A DNA stretch of 64,000 bases, taken from NCBI GenBank assembly GCA_964400355.1, contig CAYNTO010000002.1:62001-126000 (forward strand), written 5' to 3'. Numbering within the stretch: the stretch's first letter is position 1; every line of letters starts with the position of its first letter. Under the pieces are notes generated by a model. That model did not search any database and had not been told where the DNA came from. It was given only the letters and a program-made list of their open reading frames with translations. Below are positions 1-8,451 of this stretch, piece after piece. The position numbers were made by a program, and so were the translations under genes. The stretch comes from JACKAL01 sp964400355. Its GTDB lineage: Bacteria; Bdellovibrionota; Bdellovibrionia; Bdellovibrionales; JAGQZY01.

Positions 1-2
1 TA

Positions 3-545
3 GTTTGTGGGACATTAGTTACGGCTTGCGCGCGGCCTGAGCAAACTCAGCCTGTCGTTGATGAAACCCCGCAAACAACGACATTGGAAGAGGCGAGTCC
101 ACAGCAGGTGAATGTGGAGAACGGTGGCGATTCTACAATGGGATCATTAAACTCTGGTGTAACGAACCAGCGATCGGCGACAGGCCAGTCCACAGTGGGA
201 ACCACATCGAAAGGCAACAATACCATCAGTGGAGGGGCACTCGTGGGGAGCTCGACAGCGACTACGAGCAACAGCAACACAGGCACCTCAACTACAGATG
301 CTTCGAACTCATTGAACGCGGATATCGTGCGTAAGGCGCAGTCGGAGTTGAGTAAAAAAGGTTATAGTGTTCCTGTGAACGGCGTGCTCGAAACAAAGAC
401 CGAGCAAGCAGTGCGCAGTTTCCAGCGCGACACGGGACTACAACCCACCGGAAACCTAGACAAGGCCACATTGAATGCATTGCAGGTGGCAACAGGTTCT
501 AACGAAAACCGCGCGCCAGCCAGTGTGGCTGAACCGATCAACTAA
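3..545 (+). CDS. Lipoprotein with C-terminal peptidoglycan-binding domain (5' truncated)
   Basis: The reading frame is open from the left edge, so the start codon lies outside the window. The first visible residues end in V-T-A-C (Cys at 27-29), a lipobox, so only the basic and hydrophobic part of a lipoprotein signal is missing. A Ser/Thr/Asn-Gly-rich linker follows. The last ~75 residues form a PG_binding_1 type three-helix domain (KAQSELSKKGY, V-NGVLETKTEQAVRSFQ), which in this family binds peptidoglycan non-catalytically. The protein ends in a short RAPASV motif shared with the genes at 579 and 3132. I infer an outer-membrane or periplasmic anchor; no enzymatic domain is visible. Confidence 0.82.
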   Translation, partial: VCGTLVTACARPEQTQPVVDETPQTTTLEEASPQQVNVENGGDSTMGSLNSGVTNQRSATGQSTVGTTSKGNNTISGGALVGSSTATTSNSNTGTSTTDASNSLNADIVRKAQSELSKKGYSVPVNGVLETKTEQAVRSFQRDTGLQPTGNLDKATLNALQVATGSNENRAPASVAEPIN

Positions 546-578
546 AGAAACACGCGTTAAAAGCGTAGAGGAGATTTT

Positions 579-1169
579 ATGATTAAAAGACTACTATTAA
601 TGGCTCTAGCCTCAACGGCTTTCGCCACTGCGAATGCTCAAATAGGTGCGGCTGCTCCGGCGCCAGCAAACAACACGATTGCCAACCCTGGAGGTGCGAA
701 TACCAATTTTGGGACCGTGAACAACAATGGCGTGGCCAATCCGACACCAGGGACAAATCCACCGCCGAGTATCACGACGAATAACACGTCCACTGCGGCG
801 ACTCCAGCCACCAATTCGGCGAATCCCGGTACAAATACGGGTACAACAACTGGTACGAACACCACTAATCCGAATACGGCGATGCCCGCGTCGACCAATA
901 CAACGTCTTACGGTGTCACATCGGCGGCGAAGCCGTTGAGCACTATGACGCCTCTGCAGATTCGTGGAGCGCAGTCCGCACTTTCTACGAGCGGCTATGC
1001 TGTCGGTATAGACGGAGTCATGGGCAACAAGACAGCAGATGCCATTCGCACTTATCAAAGAGATAAAGGTCTCAATCAAACCGGTATGTTCGATCAGGCG
1101 ACGCTCAAGTCGCTCCAATTGCCAGCAAATGATTCCCGTGCGCCATCAAGTGTGAACGACAATCGCTAG
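579..1169 (+). CDS. Exported peptidoglycan-binding domain protein
   Basis: A 196-aa protein with a clear Sec signal (MIKRLLLMALASTAFATANA). Next comes a ~100-residue low-complexity linker rich in Asn, Thr, Pro and Gly, then one PG_binding_1 domain (residues ~125-185; GAQSALSTSGY, GIDGVMGNKTADAIRTYQ). The tail RAPSSV matches the paralogues at 3 and 3132. A GAGGAG Shine-Dalgarno sits just before the ATG. It begins 33 bp after the upstream paralogue and probably shares its transcript; a strong terminator follows. The role, wall association in the periplasm, is inferred from the domain alone. Confidence 0.85.
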   Translation: MIKRLLLMALASTAFATANAQIGAAAPAPANNTIANPGGANTNFGTVNNNGVANPTPGTNPPPSITTNNTSTAATPATNSANPGTNTGTTTGTNTTNPNTAMPASTNTTSYGVTSAAKPLSTMTPLQIRGAQSALSTSGYAVGIDGVMGNKTADAIRTYQRDKGLNQTGMFDQATLKSLQLPANDSRAPSSVNDNR

Positions 1170-1196
1170 GCCTCCCTTTATTCAGTAAGTCCCATT

Positions 1197-1227
1197 CGCG
1201 GAGCAAAGCTTGCTCCGCGAAATTTTT
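1197..1227 (+). terminator. Rho-independent terminator
   Basis: CGCGGAGCAA / TTGCTCCGCG is a perfect 10-bp stem with a 3-nt loop, followed by AAATTTTT. It closes the two-gene peptidoglycan-binding unit. The T-tract touches the first ATG of the following PAP2 gene. Confidence 0.85.
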
Positions 1228-1950
1228 ATGGTGTATAACCACTATATGTGGAAATCTATTTTGAGACATTTGCCGGAAAAGCGATTTCGGATTGCACTCA
1301 TGCTTTTCGGTATTGTATTTGGCCTGATGGCGTTTGAAGAAGTCGCAGACGATGTGTTCCAGGATCCTCAAGTTGGTGACTACGAATCTATTTCCTTTGA
1401 CCGGTCCATAAGTGAGTTTGTGGGTGGATGGCGCAATGAAGAGCGCACAAGAACGGCCATCGATCTCACATCTCTAGGATCCATCAGCGTGATCCTAACT
1501 TTGTACGTTATCTTTTCGTCGATCCTGCTGAGCTATCGTGACTATCGCGGAATAGCTTTTATTTCTGTGGTGTTGGCCGGAGCAGGTGCTTGGCCCGCGG
1601 TACTCAAGCCGTTTTTTGCGCGAGTTCGTCCAGAACAATCCACATGGCTGGTGAATGTCTCTCAGCTTTCATTTCCAAGTGGACATTCCTTCGGCGCAGC
1701 CGCCGTGTATTTGGGTTTCGCCTATTATGCCAGCCAATATGCACGCAGCTGGCGCCATGAGTTCTTTTTTTATTTTTTGGGATGTTTGCTGGCGGTGATG
1801 GTGGGGATCTCGCGTATTTATCTAGGTGTTCATTATCCTACTGACGTACTGGCGGGATTCAGCGGAGGTGTCGCATGGGCACTCCTTGCTTCGCTGGTCT
1901 ACGAAATATGGGCGGGGCATAAGACTCGCAGTGCCCATCGCTTGCAATAA
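1228..1950 (+). CDS. PAP2-family membrane phosphatase
   Basis: An integral membrane protein of ~240 aa with about five or six hydrophobic segments. It carries the three PAP2 signatures: K-x6-RP (LKPFFARVRP), PSGH (FPSGHSFGAA) and SR-x5-H-x3-D (SRIYLGVHYPTD). The family removes phosphate from lipid phosphates such as phosphatidic acid, PGP or undecaprenyl pyrophosphate on the outer face of the inner membrane; the substrate cannot be read from sequence. The start is uncertain. ATG 1228 directly follows the terminator T-tract, ATG 1246 is an alternative, and neither has a good ribosome-binding site. An earlier TTG lies inside the terminator stem and is unlikely. Confidence 0.88.
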   Translation: MVYNHYMWKSILRHLPEKRFRIALMLFGIVFGLMAFEEVADDVFQDPQVGDYESISFDRSISEFVGGWRNEERTRTAIDLTSLGSISVILTLYVIFSSILLSYRDYRGIAFISVVLAGAGAWPAVLKPFFARVRPEQSTWLVNVSQLSFPSGHSFGAAAVYLGFAYYASQYARSWRHEFFFYFLGCLLAVMVGISRIYLGVHYPTDVLAGFSGGVAWALLASLVYEIWAGHKTRSAHRLQ

Positions 1951-2126
1951 CGAAACATAATACTTTCCTCAATTTAAGTTGTTTTTCTGGTACTGCTCGC
2001 AGGTCAGTTTTGCCTATGACTTCGGCCCGAAATTGCTTTGCGCTAGTGCGGGTGCGGGCGAAGACTGCTATATTTTGAACTTGGGGTTTGCGATGGATTG
2101 CGAACGCTTGCGAAGGGGGACAGGGG

Positions 2127-3032
2127 ATGCGATGGGGATCGCTATTCCGTTGGGGATTTCAATCATGCCATTTATGGGCGCGCTGGGGATATATAAATGT
2201 CCTGGTCGGTGTTTGCTTATTTTCCACCGCAGTATCCGACAATGTGACCCCTCAAAATACCACCGACACTTCGCCCATCACGATCGCGGTGATCGATACT
2301 GGAATCGATGTGCGCCACTCCTTCATCTCCGATAACATTTGGAAAAATCCGGGGGAGTCGGGCTTAGATGATTTAGGACGTCCCAAAGAGAGCAATGGTA
2401 TCGACGACGATCAGAATGGGTTTGTCGACGACGTCTATGGGTGGAATTTTGCACACAATAGTAGTGATGTGCGCGACACTGATGGGCATGGAACTCATAT
2501 CGCAGGCTCTATCAAGCAAACAATTTACCGCGAAAATCCGTATGCACCGTTTAAACTTATGGCCCTTAAATATTTTGGTTCAAAAAAAGGTGTAAACCAC
2601 AAAGAGGCCTTTATCCGCTCTTTAAAGTACGCAATAGATGCCGGAGTGCAAATCATCAACATCTCCGGTGGTGGAAGTCATTTTGAAGAGCGCGAGTTTA
2701 CTTTATTGAAAAAGGCCATGGACAAAGGAATTCTTGTGGTTGCGGCTGCGGGTAATAAATCTATTGGCCGTGGATTTGATAATTTTTTTCCTGCCGCTTA
2801 CGACTTGCCCAATGTGATTTCTGTTGCGGCAACAGATGCGGCGGGTGCGCTTTTAGCCACAAGCAATGTCAACGAGACTCGCACCAATGCCTTTATGCCC
2901 GGTTACCGTATCCACTCCACGCTCCCGCAGAATCAGTTTGGATTTAAGACCGGCTCCTCCCAGGCTGCGGCTATTTACACGGGCCATTATGTGGCCACAG
3001 TCGCAATGAAAGCATTTCAGCTGCGCCGTTAA
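2127..3032 (+). CDS. Secreted subtilisin-like serine protease (S8)
   Basis: A 301-aa S8 peptidase domain with Asp in AVIDTG (about residue 57), His in DGHGTHIAG, oxyanion Asn in AAAGNK and the nucleophile in TGSSQAAA, where most subtilases have GTSMA. ATG 2127 is chosen because AAGGGGGA lies 7 nt upstream; an in-frame ATG at 2088 has no such site. The N-terminus has a hydrophobic stretch (VLVGVCLFSTA), likely a signal or anchor. The catalytic core follows almost at once, so there is no room for the usual I9-type propeptide. Probably an exported protease of unknown target. Confidence 0.88.
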   Translation: MRWGSLFRWGFQSCHLWARWGYINVLVGVCLFSTAVSDNVTPQNTTDTSPITIAVIDTGIDVRHSFISDNIWKNPGESGLDDLGRPKESNGIDDDQNGFVDDVYGWNFAHNSSDVRDTDGHGTHIAGSIKQTIYRENPYAPFKLMALKYFGSKKGVNHKEAFIRSLKYAIDAGVQIINISGGGSHFEEREFTLLKKAMDKGILVVAAAGNKSIGRGFDNFFPAAYDLPNVISVAATDAAGALLATSNVNETRTNAFMPGYRIHSTLPQNQFGFKTGSSQAAAIYTGHYVATVAMKAFQLRR

Positions 3033-3131
3033 ATCACTTGTGGCGCGAACTACAAAACTTCTACAACACTGCTTGAACCTTAAATAAGATCAGTTGCTAT
3101 AATTGATAGGTATTCTCAAAAGGAGGAACTT

Positions 3132-3662
3132 ATGTTCAATTCATTAAGAAATCTTATTGCAGCAGGTGTGTTTTCGACGTCCATGGTTGCATTTGCTGGC
3201 CCTGGTTCGGTGGGTACAAATCCAACAAATCCGGGCACGCAACCTAGTGTGAGCGACCATAGCCTCACACCTCCTCAAACGTTGACCACTGGAAAATCCA
3301 CTCGCACGACATTTGATGATGAGCGTGATGCCAATATGGGCGAAAACCTGGGGAATCCCGTGTTGCGGGACTCAACAATCGGTCGAAAAAGCGCATCTGT
3401 TTCTTCGATGGGTGTGAATGCTGATCAAATTCGTCAGGCACAATCGGCATTGAGTCAGAACGGTTACACTATTGCAGTGGACGGAGTTCTCGGTGCCGAG
3501 ACAGCGCGCGCCCTGCGTTCCTTCCAATCTGACAAAGGCATACGTCAAACGGGAACTTTGGATAAAGAAACTATGTCAGCGTTGAATATCAACAGTGACC
3601 GTATGCCGGCCAGTGTGGATGAGTCGAGCGATGTCATGGATGATGTGAAGAGAGTGAAGTAG
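3132..3662 (+). CDS. Exported peptidoglycan-binding domain protein (third paralogue)
   Basis: A 176-aa protein with a signal peptide ending near VAFA-G, a disordered Gly/Asn/Thr-rich linker, and one PG_binding_1 domain (residues ~98-155; QAQSALSQNGY, VDGVLGAETARALRSFQ). It ends in RMPASVDESSD, the same motif seen at the ends of the proteins at 3 and 579, plus an acidic tail. AAGGAGG lies 6 nt before the ATG. It is monocistronic with its own terminator. Separation from the other two copies by a PAP2 gene and a protease suggests local duplication followed by insertion or rearrangement. Confidence 0.85.
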   Translation: MFNSLRNLIAAGVFSTSMVAFAGPGSVGTNPTNPGTQPSVSDHSLTPPQTLTTGKSTRTTFDDERDANMGENLGNPVLRDSTIGRKSASVSSMGVNADQIRQAQSALSQNGYTIAVDGVLGAETARALRSFQSDKGIRQTGTLDKETMSALNINSDRMPASVDESSDVMDDVKRVK

Positions 3663-3734
3663 TGGCCAGTTTTACCACTTACATTTACGCCGCCGAATTG
3701 TTTTAAAACTTTCGATGGCAATCGTTTCACACAT

Positions 3735-3766
3735 AAAGCCTCGAACAGTGTTCGGGGCTTTTTTTA
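3735..3766 (+). terminator. Rho-independent terminator
   Basis: AAGCC-t-CGAAC / GTTCG-g-GGCTT stem with an AGT loop followed by a run of seven T. Ends the peptidoglycan-binding gene. Confidence 0.85.
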
Positions 3767-3862
3767 TTTAAATTACTACACAATATCTCAACAGTTTGCA
3801 CAGGAGCATTCCTGCGATTCCATTACAATGAGCTTATAGTTTGTTTACCAGAAGGAGAAAAT

Positions 3863-4123
3863 ATGGGAATCATTGCTACAATAATTATTGGTTTTTTTAT
3901 CGGATTGATCGCTCGCTTTATTAAGCCGGGCAACGACTCTATGGGGTTCATTATGACCACTGTTCTCGGTATAGTCGGTGCGTTGGTCGGCGGTTTTATG
4001 GGCCGCGTATTTGGGATATATGCCCCTGACGAACCTGCAGGTTTTATTGCGTCGGTGATCGGTGCTATTATCGTTCTCGCACTTGTAAAAGCCGTTTGGA
4101 CGCCGAAAACGAAGACAATTTAA
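3863..4123 (+). CDS. GlsB/YeaQ/YmgE-family small membrane protein
   Basis: An 86-aa protein of three hydrophobic helices with the family glycine patterns (GFFIGLIARFIKPG, GIVGALVGG, FIASVIGAIIVLALV). The family, formerly called transglycosylase-associated, consists of inner-membrane stress-response proteins of undefined biochemistry. AGAAGGAGA lies upstream of the ATG and a terminator follows closely, so the gene is a single unit. Length is typical for the family. Confidence 0.88.
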   Translation: MGIIATIIIGFFIGLIARFIKPGNDSMGFIMTTVLGIVGALVGGFMGRVFGIYAPDEPAGFIASVIGAIIVLALVKAVWTPKTKTI

Positions 4124-4160
4124 TTTACTTTTTGTTATAACAACTTAAAGACCTCTTCTT

Positions 4161-4193
4161 AGGGAACCCACATCGTGGGTTCCTTTCTTTATT
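4161..4193 (+). terminator. Rho-independent terminator
   Basis: GGAACCCA / TGGGTTCC stem with a CATCG loop followed by TTTCTTTATTT. Confidence 0.8.
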
Positions 4194-4334
4194 TAAATTG
4201 AATCAAGTTGATTTCCACACAGTCCACAGACTTGTCCCCACCCTGAACTGTCTAGATTTTTGACAGTCAGCTCTGGCGTTAGAAATGTGATAGGATCACG
4301 AGATATTTTAGATTTTGAGTGAGGCATCTGGTAT

Positions 4335-5144
4335 ATGTTCTCCATGCGTTTTTGGGCCTTTCTTTTTTTCGGGACTCAGTGTTTTGCTGCCACTGCATTT
4401 GCTTTACAGTGCCGCGACATTTTTTCTATGGCATCGCGAAAGGTGAGTGACGTATCGATTACAGAAATTTTTGCCGGTCAGTCTTCAGTTGGATACGAAT
4501 ACGCCTACTTCAAAGCTTTGCGTGATGCTGGCGTAGATACCTCTACCAAGAGGTCGGATCTTACTGGAAAAGAAAAAAAGAAAATGATCAAAGCCATCGA
4601 AAAGGAATTGGCGTCTGGAGTGCCGGTATTCATTGATCCATTGGGACGAATTTTTTCTCTTGATCAGCACCATGACATGTTCGCTCTTTTGGCGTTGTTA
4701 AAGAAAAACGCGGATCCCAAGATTCCCATACTGGTTCTACGTGATTTCAGTAAAGAAGGTCTCAGTTTTGAAGAGTTCCAGTCAATTGTCCGACATAATG
4801 GATGGATCTACGAAAAAAATATGGATCAAATTTTAAAACACCCATCGCGTGTTGATCAACTGAGCGACTCCATTGCTCGATCCGTGATTGGCCTCGCCTT
4901 CGTCGAAGTGTCCACCCGACAAAATATCCCGTTAAAAGGTAAGTACTTTACACCTTTTGTCCAATTCCAGCTCGCAGATTTTATTCAGGCCCGCGGATTG
5001 GTGGAGTTGGGTAAGGAATTTAAAATAACGGATGTGGAGCGGGTGATAGAGTTGATCATGAAGGACAGAGCGGTCCGTCAGTTTTTATCGGCAAGGCTCA
5101 CCGAGGATACGCCCCGTCGATTAGAAGAATTCCTTGAGGACTAA
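4335..5144 (+). CDS. Exported ParB-like (ParBc_2 type) protein
   Basis: A 269-aa protein with a signal peptide (MRFWAFLFFGTQCFAATAFA). The following ~110 residues resemble the ParBc_2 putative nuclease family: V-S-TEIFAGQSSVGYEYAYFK, then FIDPLGRIFSLDQHHDMFAL, where DxHH is the family hallmark. The remainder is helical and unrecognised. Family members are often secreted and their activity is poorly tested. The start could also be the ATG 9 nt downstream. The stop overlaps the convergent polymerase gene by 4 nt. Confidence 0.6.
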   Translation: MFSMRFWAFLFFGTQCFAATAFALQCRDIFSMASRKVSDVSITEIFAGQSSVGYEYAYFKALRDAGVDTSTKRSDLTGKEKKKMIKAIEKELASGVPVFIDPLGRIFSLDQHHDMFALLALLKKNADPKIPILVLRDFSKEGLSFEEFQSIVRHNGWIYEKNMDQILKHPSRVDQLSDSIARSVIGLAFVEVSTRQNIPLKGKYFTPFVQFQLADFIQARGLVELGKEFKITDVERVIELIMKDRAVRQFLSARLTEDTPRRLEEFLED

Positions 5145-6352
5145 TCCACTTCGTCTAGCCCCGGAATGCGCTGGAACGCGATGTGGGTGGGCGCTGTATC
5201 GATATTGTCGAGTAAACTTCCGGCAATGACTGTATTCCTTCCGAATTTTTGGTTGAGTGTATCCACAGCTTTGTAAATGGAACTTCGATTGCGCTTTTCA
5301 AAAAATGAAAGCTGGTGCTCATGTTCAGAAACAAAATCGAAAAGCACGATGGCAATTTTTCGCGGTTTTTTCGATTTCGATAAGCGGTTGTAGAGTACGT
5401 TTATATGTTGGAGCAATAATCCTGAGTCCTGTGAGGGAGAAAACGCAACATTGACCTCTGCTTTGTCGCCATCCATGTACCTCACGCTGAGAGAGAGCTT
5501 GCGTGCCATAAACTGTTGTGCACGCATACGCACAGCTGCTTTCCAGAGGAGTTTCTGTGCAACCAGTAAACCGCCGGCGTAGGTTCGTTCCAGTGGAGGT
5601 AAAACATGCTCGTGACCTATGGATTTAGTTTCCGACGTTTCTAAAAAATCGATCCATTCTCCGTTGAGCAGCTTTTGCATGCGGGCACCCCAAACGCTCT
5701 CCCAAATTCCGCGCACATGTTGCTCCGAAAGCGCAAGCAATTGATCCATAGTCGTAATACCTTTTGCGTGAAGTCGGACTTCCATTCGCGGGCCAATGCC
5801 TGGGACATCCTGGAGTTTGAGAGGACGCAATTTTTCTCTGAGAGAATGTTGTTCTAAAACAGTGAGTCCATCGGGCTTTTTGAGATCGGCTGCTATTTTC
5901 GCCAATAAAAAATTCGGCGCAATACCGATAGATGCTCTGATAGATTCACCCACCTGCTCCTTGAGAGCCACTTTTATGGCCATGGCTAAGCGTTCGGCTT
6001 TGGCACGATCCTGTTGTGTGCCCGTAAGTAGGCATGCGAATTCGTCAATGGAGCGAGTCGCATGGATGGGAATAACCGTATCTATAGCTGCATGGACTTT
6101 GTGATGGAACTTCACGTATTCGCCATGTCCTGCTTTTACGAGCACTAATCCCGGGCACATTCTTTTAGCATCACCTACACGCGTGCCTGTTTTTACACCA
6201 AATGCTTTGGCTTCATAGCTTGCTGCTAACACGAATGTGGTATCGGCCATCATAGGCACAACCGCCACTGCGCGGCCGCGCAGTGAGGGGTCCAACTGCT
6301 GCTCACAGGAGGCAAAAAAAGAATTCATATCCACATAAAGTGCGCGAAGCAT
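5141..6352 (-). CDS. dinB: Y-family DNA polymerase (DinB / Pol IV-like)
   Basis: A 403-aa translesion polymerase. Catalytic residues are D8 (YVDMNSFF) and D103/E104 (RSIDEF), the same spacing as in E. coli DinB. A bulky residue sits at the steric-gate position (FF, 12-13). Helix-hairpin-helix (DVPGIGPRM) and little-finger regions follow. QLSFF at 347-351 matches a beta-clamp-binding motif. No UmuC-type C-terminal extension is present and no umuD-, imuA- or lexA-like gene is adjacent. It probably bypasses DNA lesions. It is convergent with the ParB-like gene. The exact Pol IV versus Pol V subtype is not certain, so the symbol is provisional. Confidence 0.88.
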   Translation of the reverse strand: MLRALYVDMNSFFASCEQQLDPSLRGRAVAVVPMMADTTFVLAASYEAKAFGVKTGTRVGDAKRMCPGLVLVKAGHGEYVKFHHKVHAAIDTVIPIHATRSIDEFACLLTGTQQDRAKAERLAMAIKVALKEQVGESIRASIGIAPNFLLAKIAADLKKPDGLTVLEQHSLREKLRPLKLQDVPGIGPRMEVRLHAKGITTMDQLLALSEQHVRGIWESVWGARMQKLLNGEWIDFLETSETKSIGHEHVLPPLERTYAGGLLVAQKLLWKAAVRMRAQQFMARKLSLSVRYMDGDKAEVNVAFSPSQDSGLLLQHINVLYNRLSKSKKPRKIAIVLFDFVSEHEHQLSFFEKRNRSSIYKAVDTLNQKFGRNTVIAGSLLDNIDTAPTHIAFQRIPGLDEVD

Positions 6353-6486
6353 GACTTTAATTTACCTGCTTTCTCCGCCATTTCGCACACCTGATGCAAC
6401 GCTTTTTATAGACAAGTCCTCCGTCTAGTGCGCATAATTTTTAAAAGAGCCAAATGGCGCAAAGCAAGAACTACAAGGAGAAGGCA

Positions 6487-7212
6487 ATGACAAAGAATGT
6501 ACGTTTATTCGCAGTTTTAGTGGCTGCATTGGGGTTTGTTGGATGCGTGTCCAAATCGAAACTGGAAGAACGCGATCAGCAAATTAAGCTTCTCGAAGAC
6601 CAGGCGATGATTTCAGCGAAAGATCGCGGTCAGCTTAAGAATTCATTGGAAGACATGAAGAAAGCGTTGGAGGAGATGCGAGCTCGCGAAGAAGAGCAAA
6701 AAAAGCGTCTTCAGGAGTTTCAAGATTTGACGGCCCGTTTTAAAAAATTGATCGATGCGGGAACTCTATCTGTGCGCATGATCGATGGCAAAATGGTTGT
6801 CAGCTTAGGCTCCGACGTATTGTTCGCCTCAGGATCAGCGAAACTTTCGACTCAAGGACTGCAGACGATCAAAGACGTGACTACTCAGTTGGCAGCTATT
6901 GGTAAAGCCTACCAAGTAGAAGGCCATACAGATGACGTGCCGATCGCTACAGCGCAGTTTCCTTCGAACTGGGAATTGGCCTCAGCGCGCGCCCTCAACG
7001 TTGTTAAGACGATGGTGGAGGCTGGAATGCCTACGGATCGCGTGAGTGCAGCGAGTTTTGGCAAATTCCACCCTGTTGCTGATAACAAATCCAAAGAGGG
7101 TAAAGCGGCAAATCGTCGTATTGAAATCGTGATCGTACCGGATCTGTCGTCACTGCCTGGATACGAAGAGCTACAAAAAGTTTCCGACGAGCAAAAGAAA
7201 AAAGAGGGTTAA
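6487..7212 (+). CDS. OmpA-family lipoprotein with N-terminal coiled coil
   Basis: A 241-aa protein. ATG 6487 follows CAAGGAGAAGG; an in-frame ATG 33 nt earlier would bury the signal. The signal ends in L-G-F-V-G-C, a usable lipobox. Residues ~20-75 are a charged heptad coiled coil. Residues ~100-225 are an OmpA_C domain (VLFASGSAKLS, VEGHTDD, NWELASARA, NRRIEIVI) that in this family binds diaminopimelate peptidoglycan non-covalently. Likely an outer-membrane lipoprotein tethering envelope and wall, similar in plan to Pal or the MotB periplasmic part. Confidence 0.9.
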   Translation: MTKNVRLFAVLVAALGFVGCVSKSKLEERDQQIKLLEDQAMISAKDRGQLKNSLEDMKKALEEMRAREEEQKKRLQEFQDLTARFKKLIDAGTLSVRMIDGKMVVSLGSDVLFASGSAKLSTQGLQTIKDVTTQLAAIGKAYQVEGHTDDVPIATAQFPSNWELASARALNVVKTMVEAGMPTDRVSAASFGKFHPVADNKSKEGKAANRRIEIVIVPDLSSLPGYEELQKVSDEQKKKEG

Positions 7213-7255
7213 TGCAATGACCACGCAGAGTTGTGGTTGTGAACTTTAAAACCAA

Positions 7256-7284
7256 GGTGGGTGAACCTCTGCGTTCACTCCACC
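7256..7284 (+). terminator. Stable hairpin after the OmpA lipoprotein gene
   Basis: GGTGG-GTGAAC / GTTCAC-t-CCACC, an 11-bp stem with one bulge and a 6-nt loop. It lacks a T-run, so it may be a weak terminator or an mRNA 3' stabiliser. Confidence 0.4.
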
Positions 7285-7353
7285 GAGTTTCGATTCTCTA
7301 CGAATGAGCCAATCCACTCTTTAAAGAATAAAAAAAATTGTTGAATATAAAGC

Positions 7354-8292
7354 GTGTCTAAAATCACGCTTATCCTATCGTTATCCTTTCACATTTTGAT
7401 CCTCTACATCGTGTACTTGTATTCAAGAACTGATCATAGGCCCGCGTCCCAAATATTTGTTGAGTACCTTCCGGTAAGTAAGTTTAACGAAAGCGCTACG
7501 AGTACAGTTAAGACCGTTCAGGGAGCGCGTCGGTCGCCGAAGCTGCGCGCAAAAAGACCCAAAGGTTCAGATAGGGGATCACTGAGTTCTCAGCTCCAGA
7601 GCGCGATTCGCACCCCAGTATGGAGTCTCCACGGTGTCTCCAGTGGAATGATCAGCGCAGAAAATCACGACGGCTCGGTAGGCAGCGAAAACTGTTTAAA
7701 AATGAAAATCGCAAACTCACGCCCTCTTGCGAACATTTGGTCCCGTATTCGTTCCCAGATCCATTATCACCAAGATTTTTATGTAGATCGTCTTCAGGGC
7801 AATGTGTTTGTTCGTATACTTGTTAGCCCGCGAGGAAAACTTGTGGGTCTGAGCACCATTCAAGGTCACAGCGTACTTATCGAGTGGGTGAAGACGGCGC
7901 TCGCAAACGCTCTCAGCGAAGATTTTTTAGATGCTCCGTTAGCAAATAAGGCATTTTTAAATCTTAATTTTCGATTTGCCATATTGCCCGGCTTCGCCCC
8001 GGTCCAGGAGTACGCGTATAATGGTCTGAATTTGCAATTTGACATCTTTGGCCGGCAGAATCTGGAGGAGGGTGCGTTTCAGAGTGTGGGTGCGCTTTTT
8101 TCTCAACCGAAGATGACTCATGTTTCGGAATGGAATTTTTCGAAGCGCATGGAGGTTTATGAGCACGCCTGCTATCGTGCCAACAATCCAGAAGGTTGTC
8201 GTGTGCTCATCGAAAACTATCGAAAATTAGCTTTGCATGAAGAAACCGATAGAGCGAAGAAAGTTTTGGAACACCTATCAGAATCAAAGTGA
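7354..8292 (+). CDS. TonB-like energy-transducing protein, divergent
   Basis: A 312-aa protein beginning at GTG with an N-terminal membrane anchor (ITLILSLSFHILILYIVYLY), as in TonB. A basic, disordered periplasmic spacer follows, then a TonB_C-like segment (IWSRIRSQIHYHQDFYVDRLQGNVFVRILVSPRGKL). The C-terminal ~60 residues (YEHACYRANNPEGCRVLIENY) look like a Sel1 or TPR-type helical pair. No Shine-Dalgarno is visible before the GTG, so the start is tentative. No ExbB/ExbD is adjacent. A second TonB-type protein lies at 40691. Confidence 0.6.
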   Translation: MSKITLILSLSFHILILYIVYLYSRTDHRPASQIFVEYLPVSKFNESATSTVKTVQGARRSPKLRAKRPKGSDRGSLSSQLQSAIRTPVWSLHGVSSGMISAENHDGSVGSENCLKMKIANSRPLANIWSRIRSQIHYHQDFYVDRLQGNVFVRILVSPRGKLVGLSTIQGHSVLIEWVKTALANALSEDFLDAPLANKAFLNLNFRFAILPGFAPVQEYAYNGLNLQFDIFGRQNLEEGAFQSVGALFSQPKMTHVSEWNFSKRMEVYEHACYRANNPEGCRVLIENYRKLALHEETDRAKKVLEHLSESK

Positions 8293-8451
8293 GAATTAGA
8301 ATTAGAACATTTCGAGTGTTGTTTCGACAATTAGAGCAGATTGACACTTTTGTCGAAATTTCCTGCAAAATAGACCACCGCCGCGTGGCATCCGAATTGA
8401 AGGAATATCCCTCAGCGGGAATGAATCCCGTGAATTTTCAAGGAGGAATGC

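Noticed and set aside
1979..2335. 118-codon frame overlapping the subtilase start
   Set aside because: It runs out of frame into the conserved S8 coding region and has no ribosome-binding site; the subtilase start at 2127 has one.
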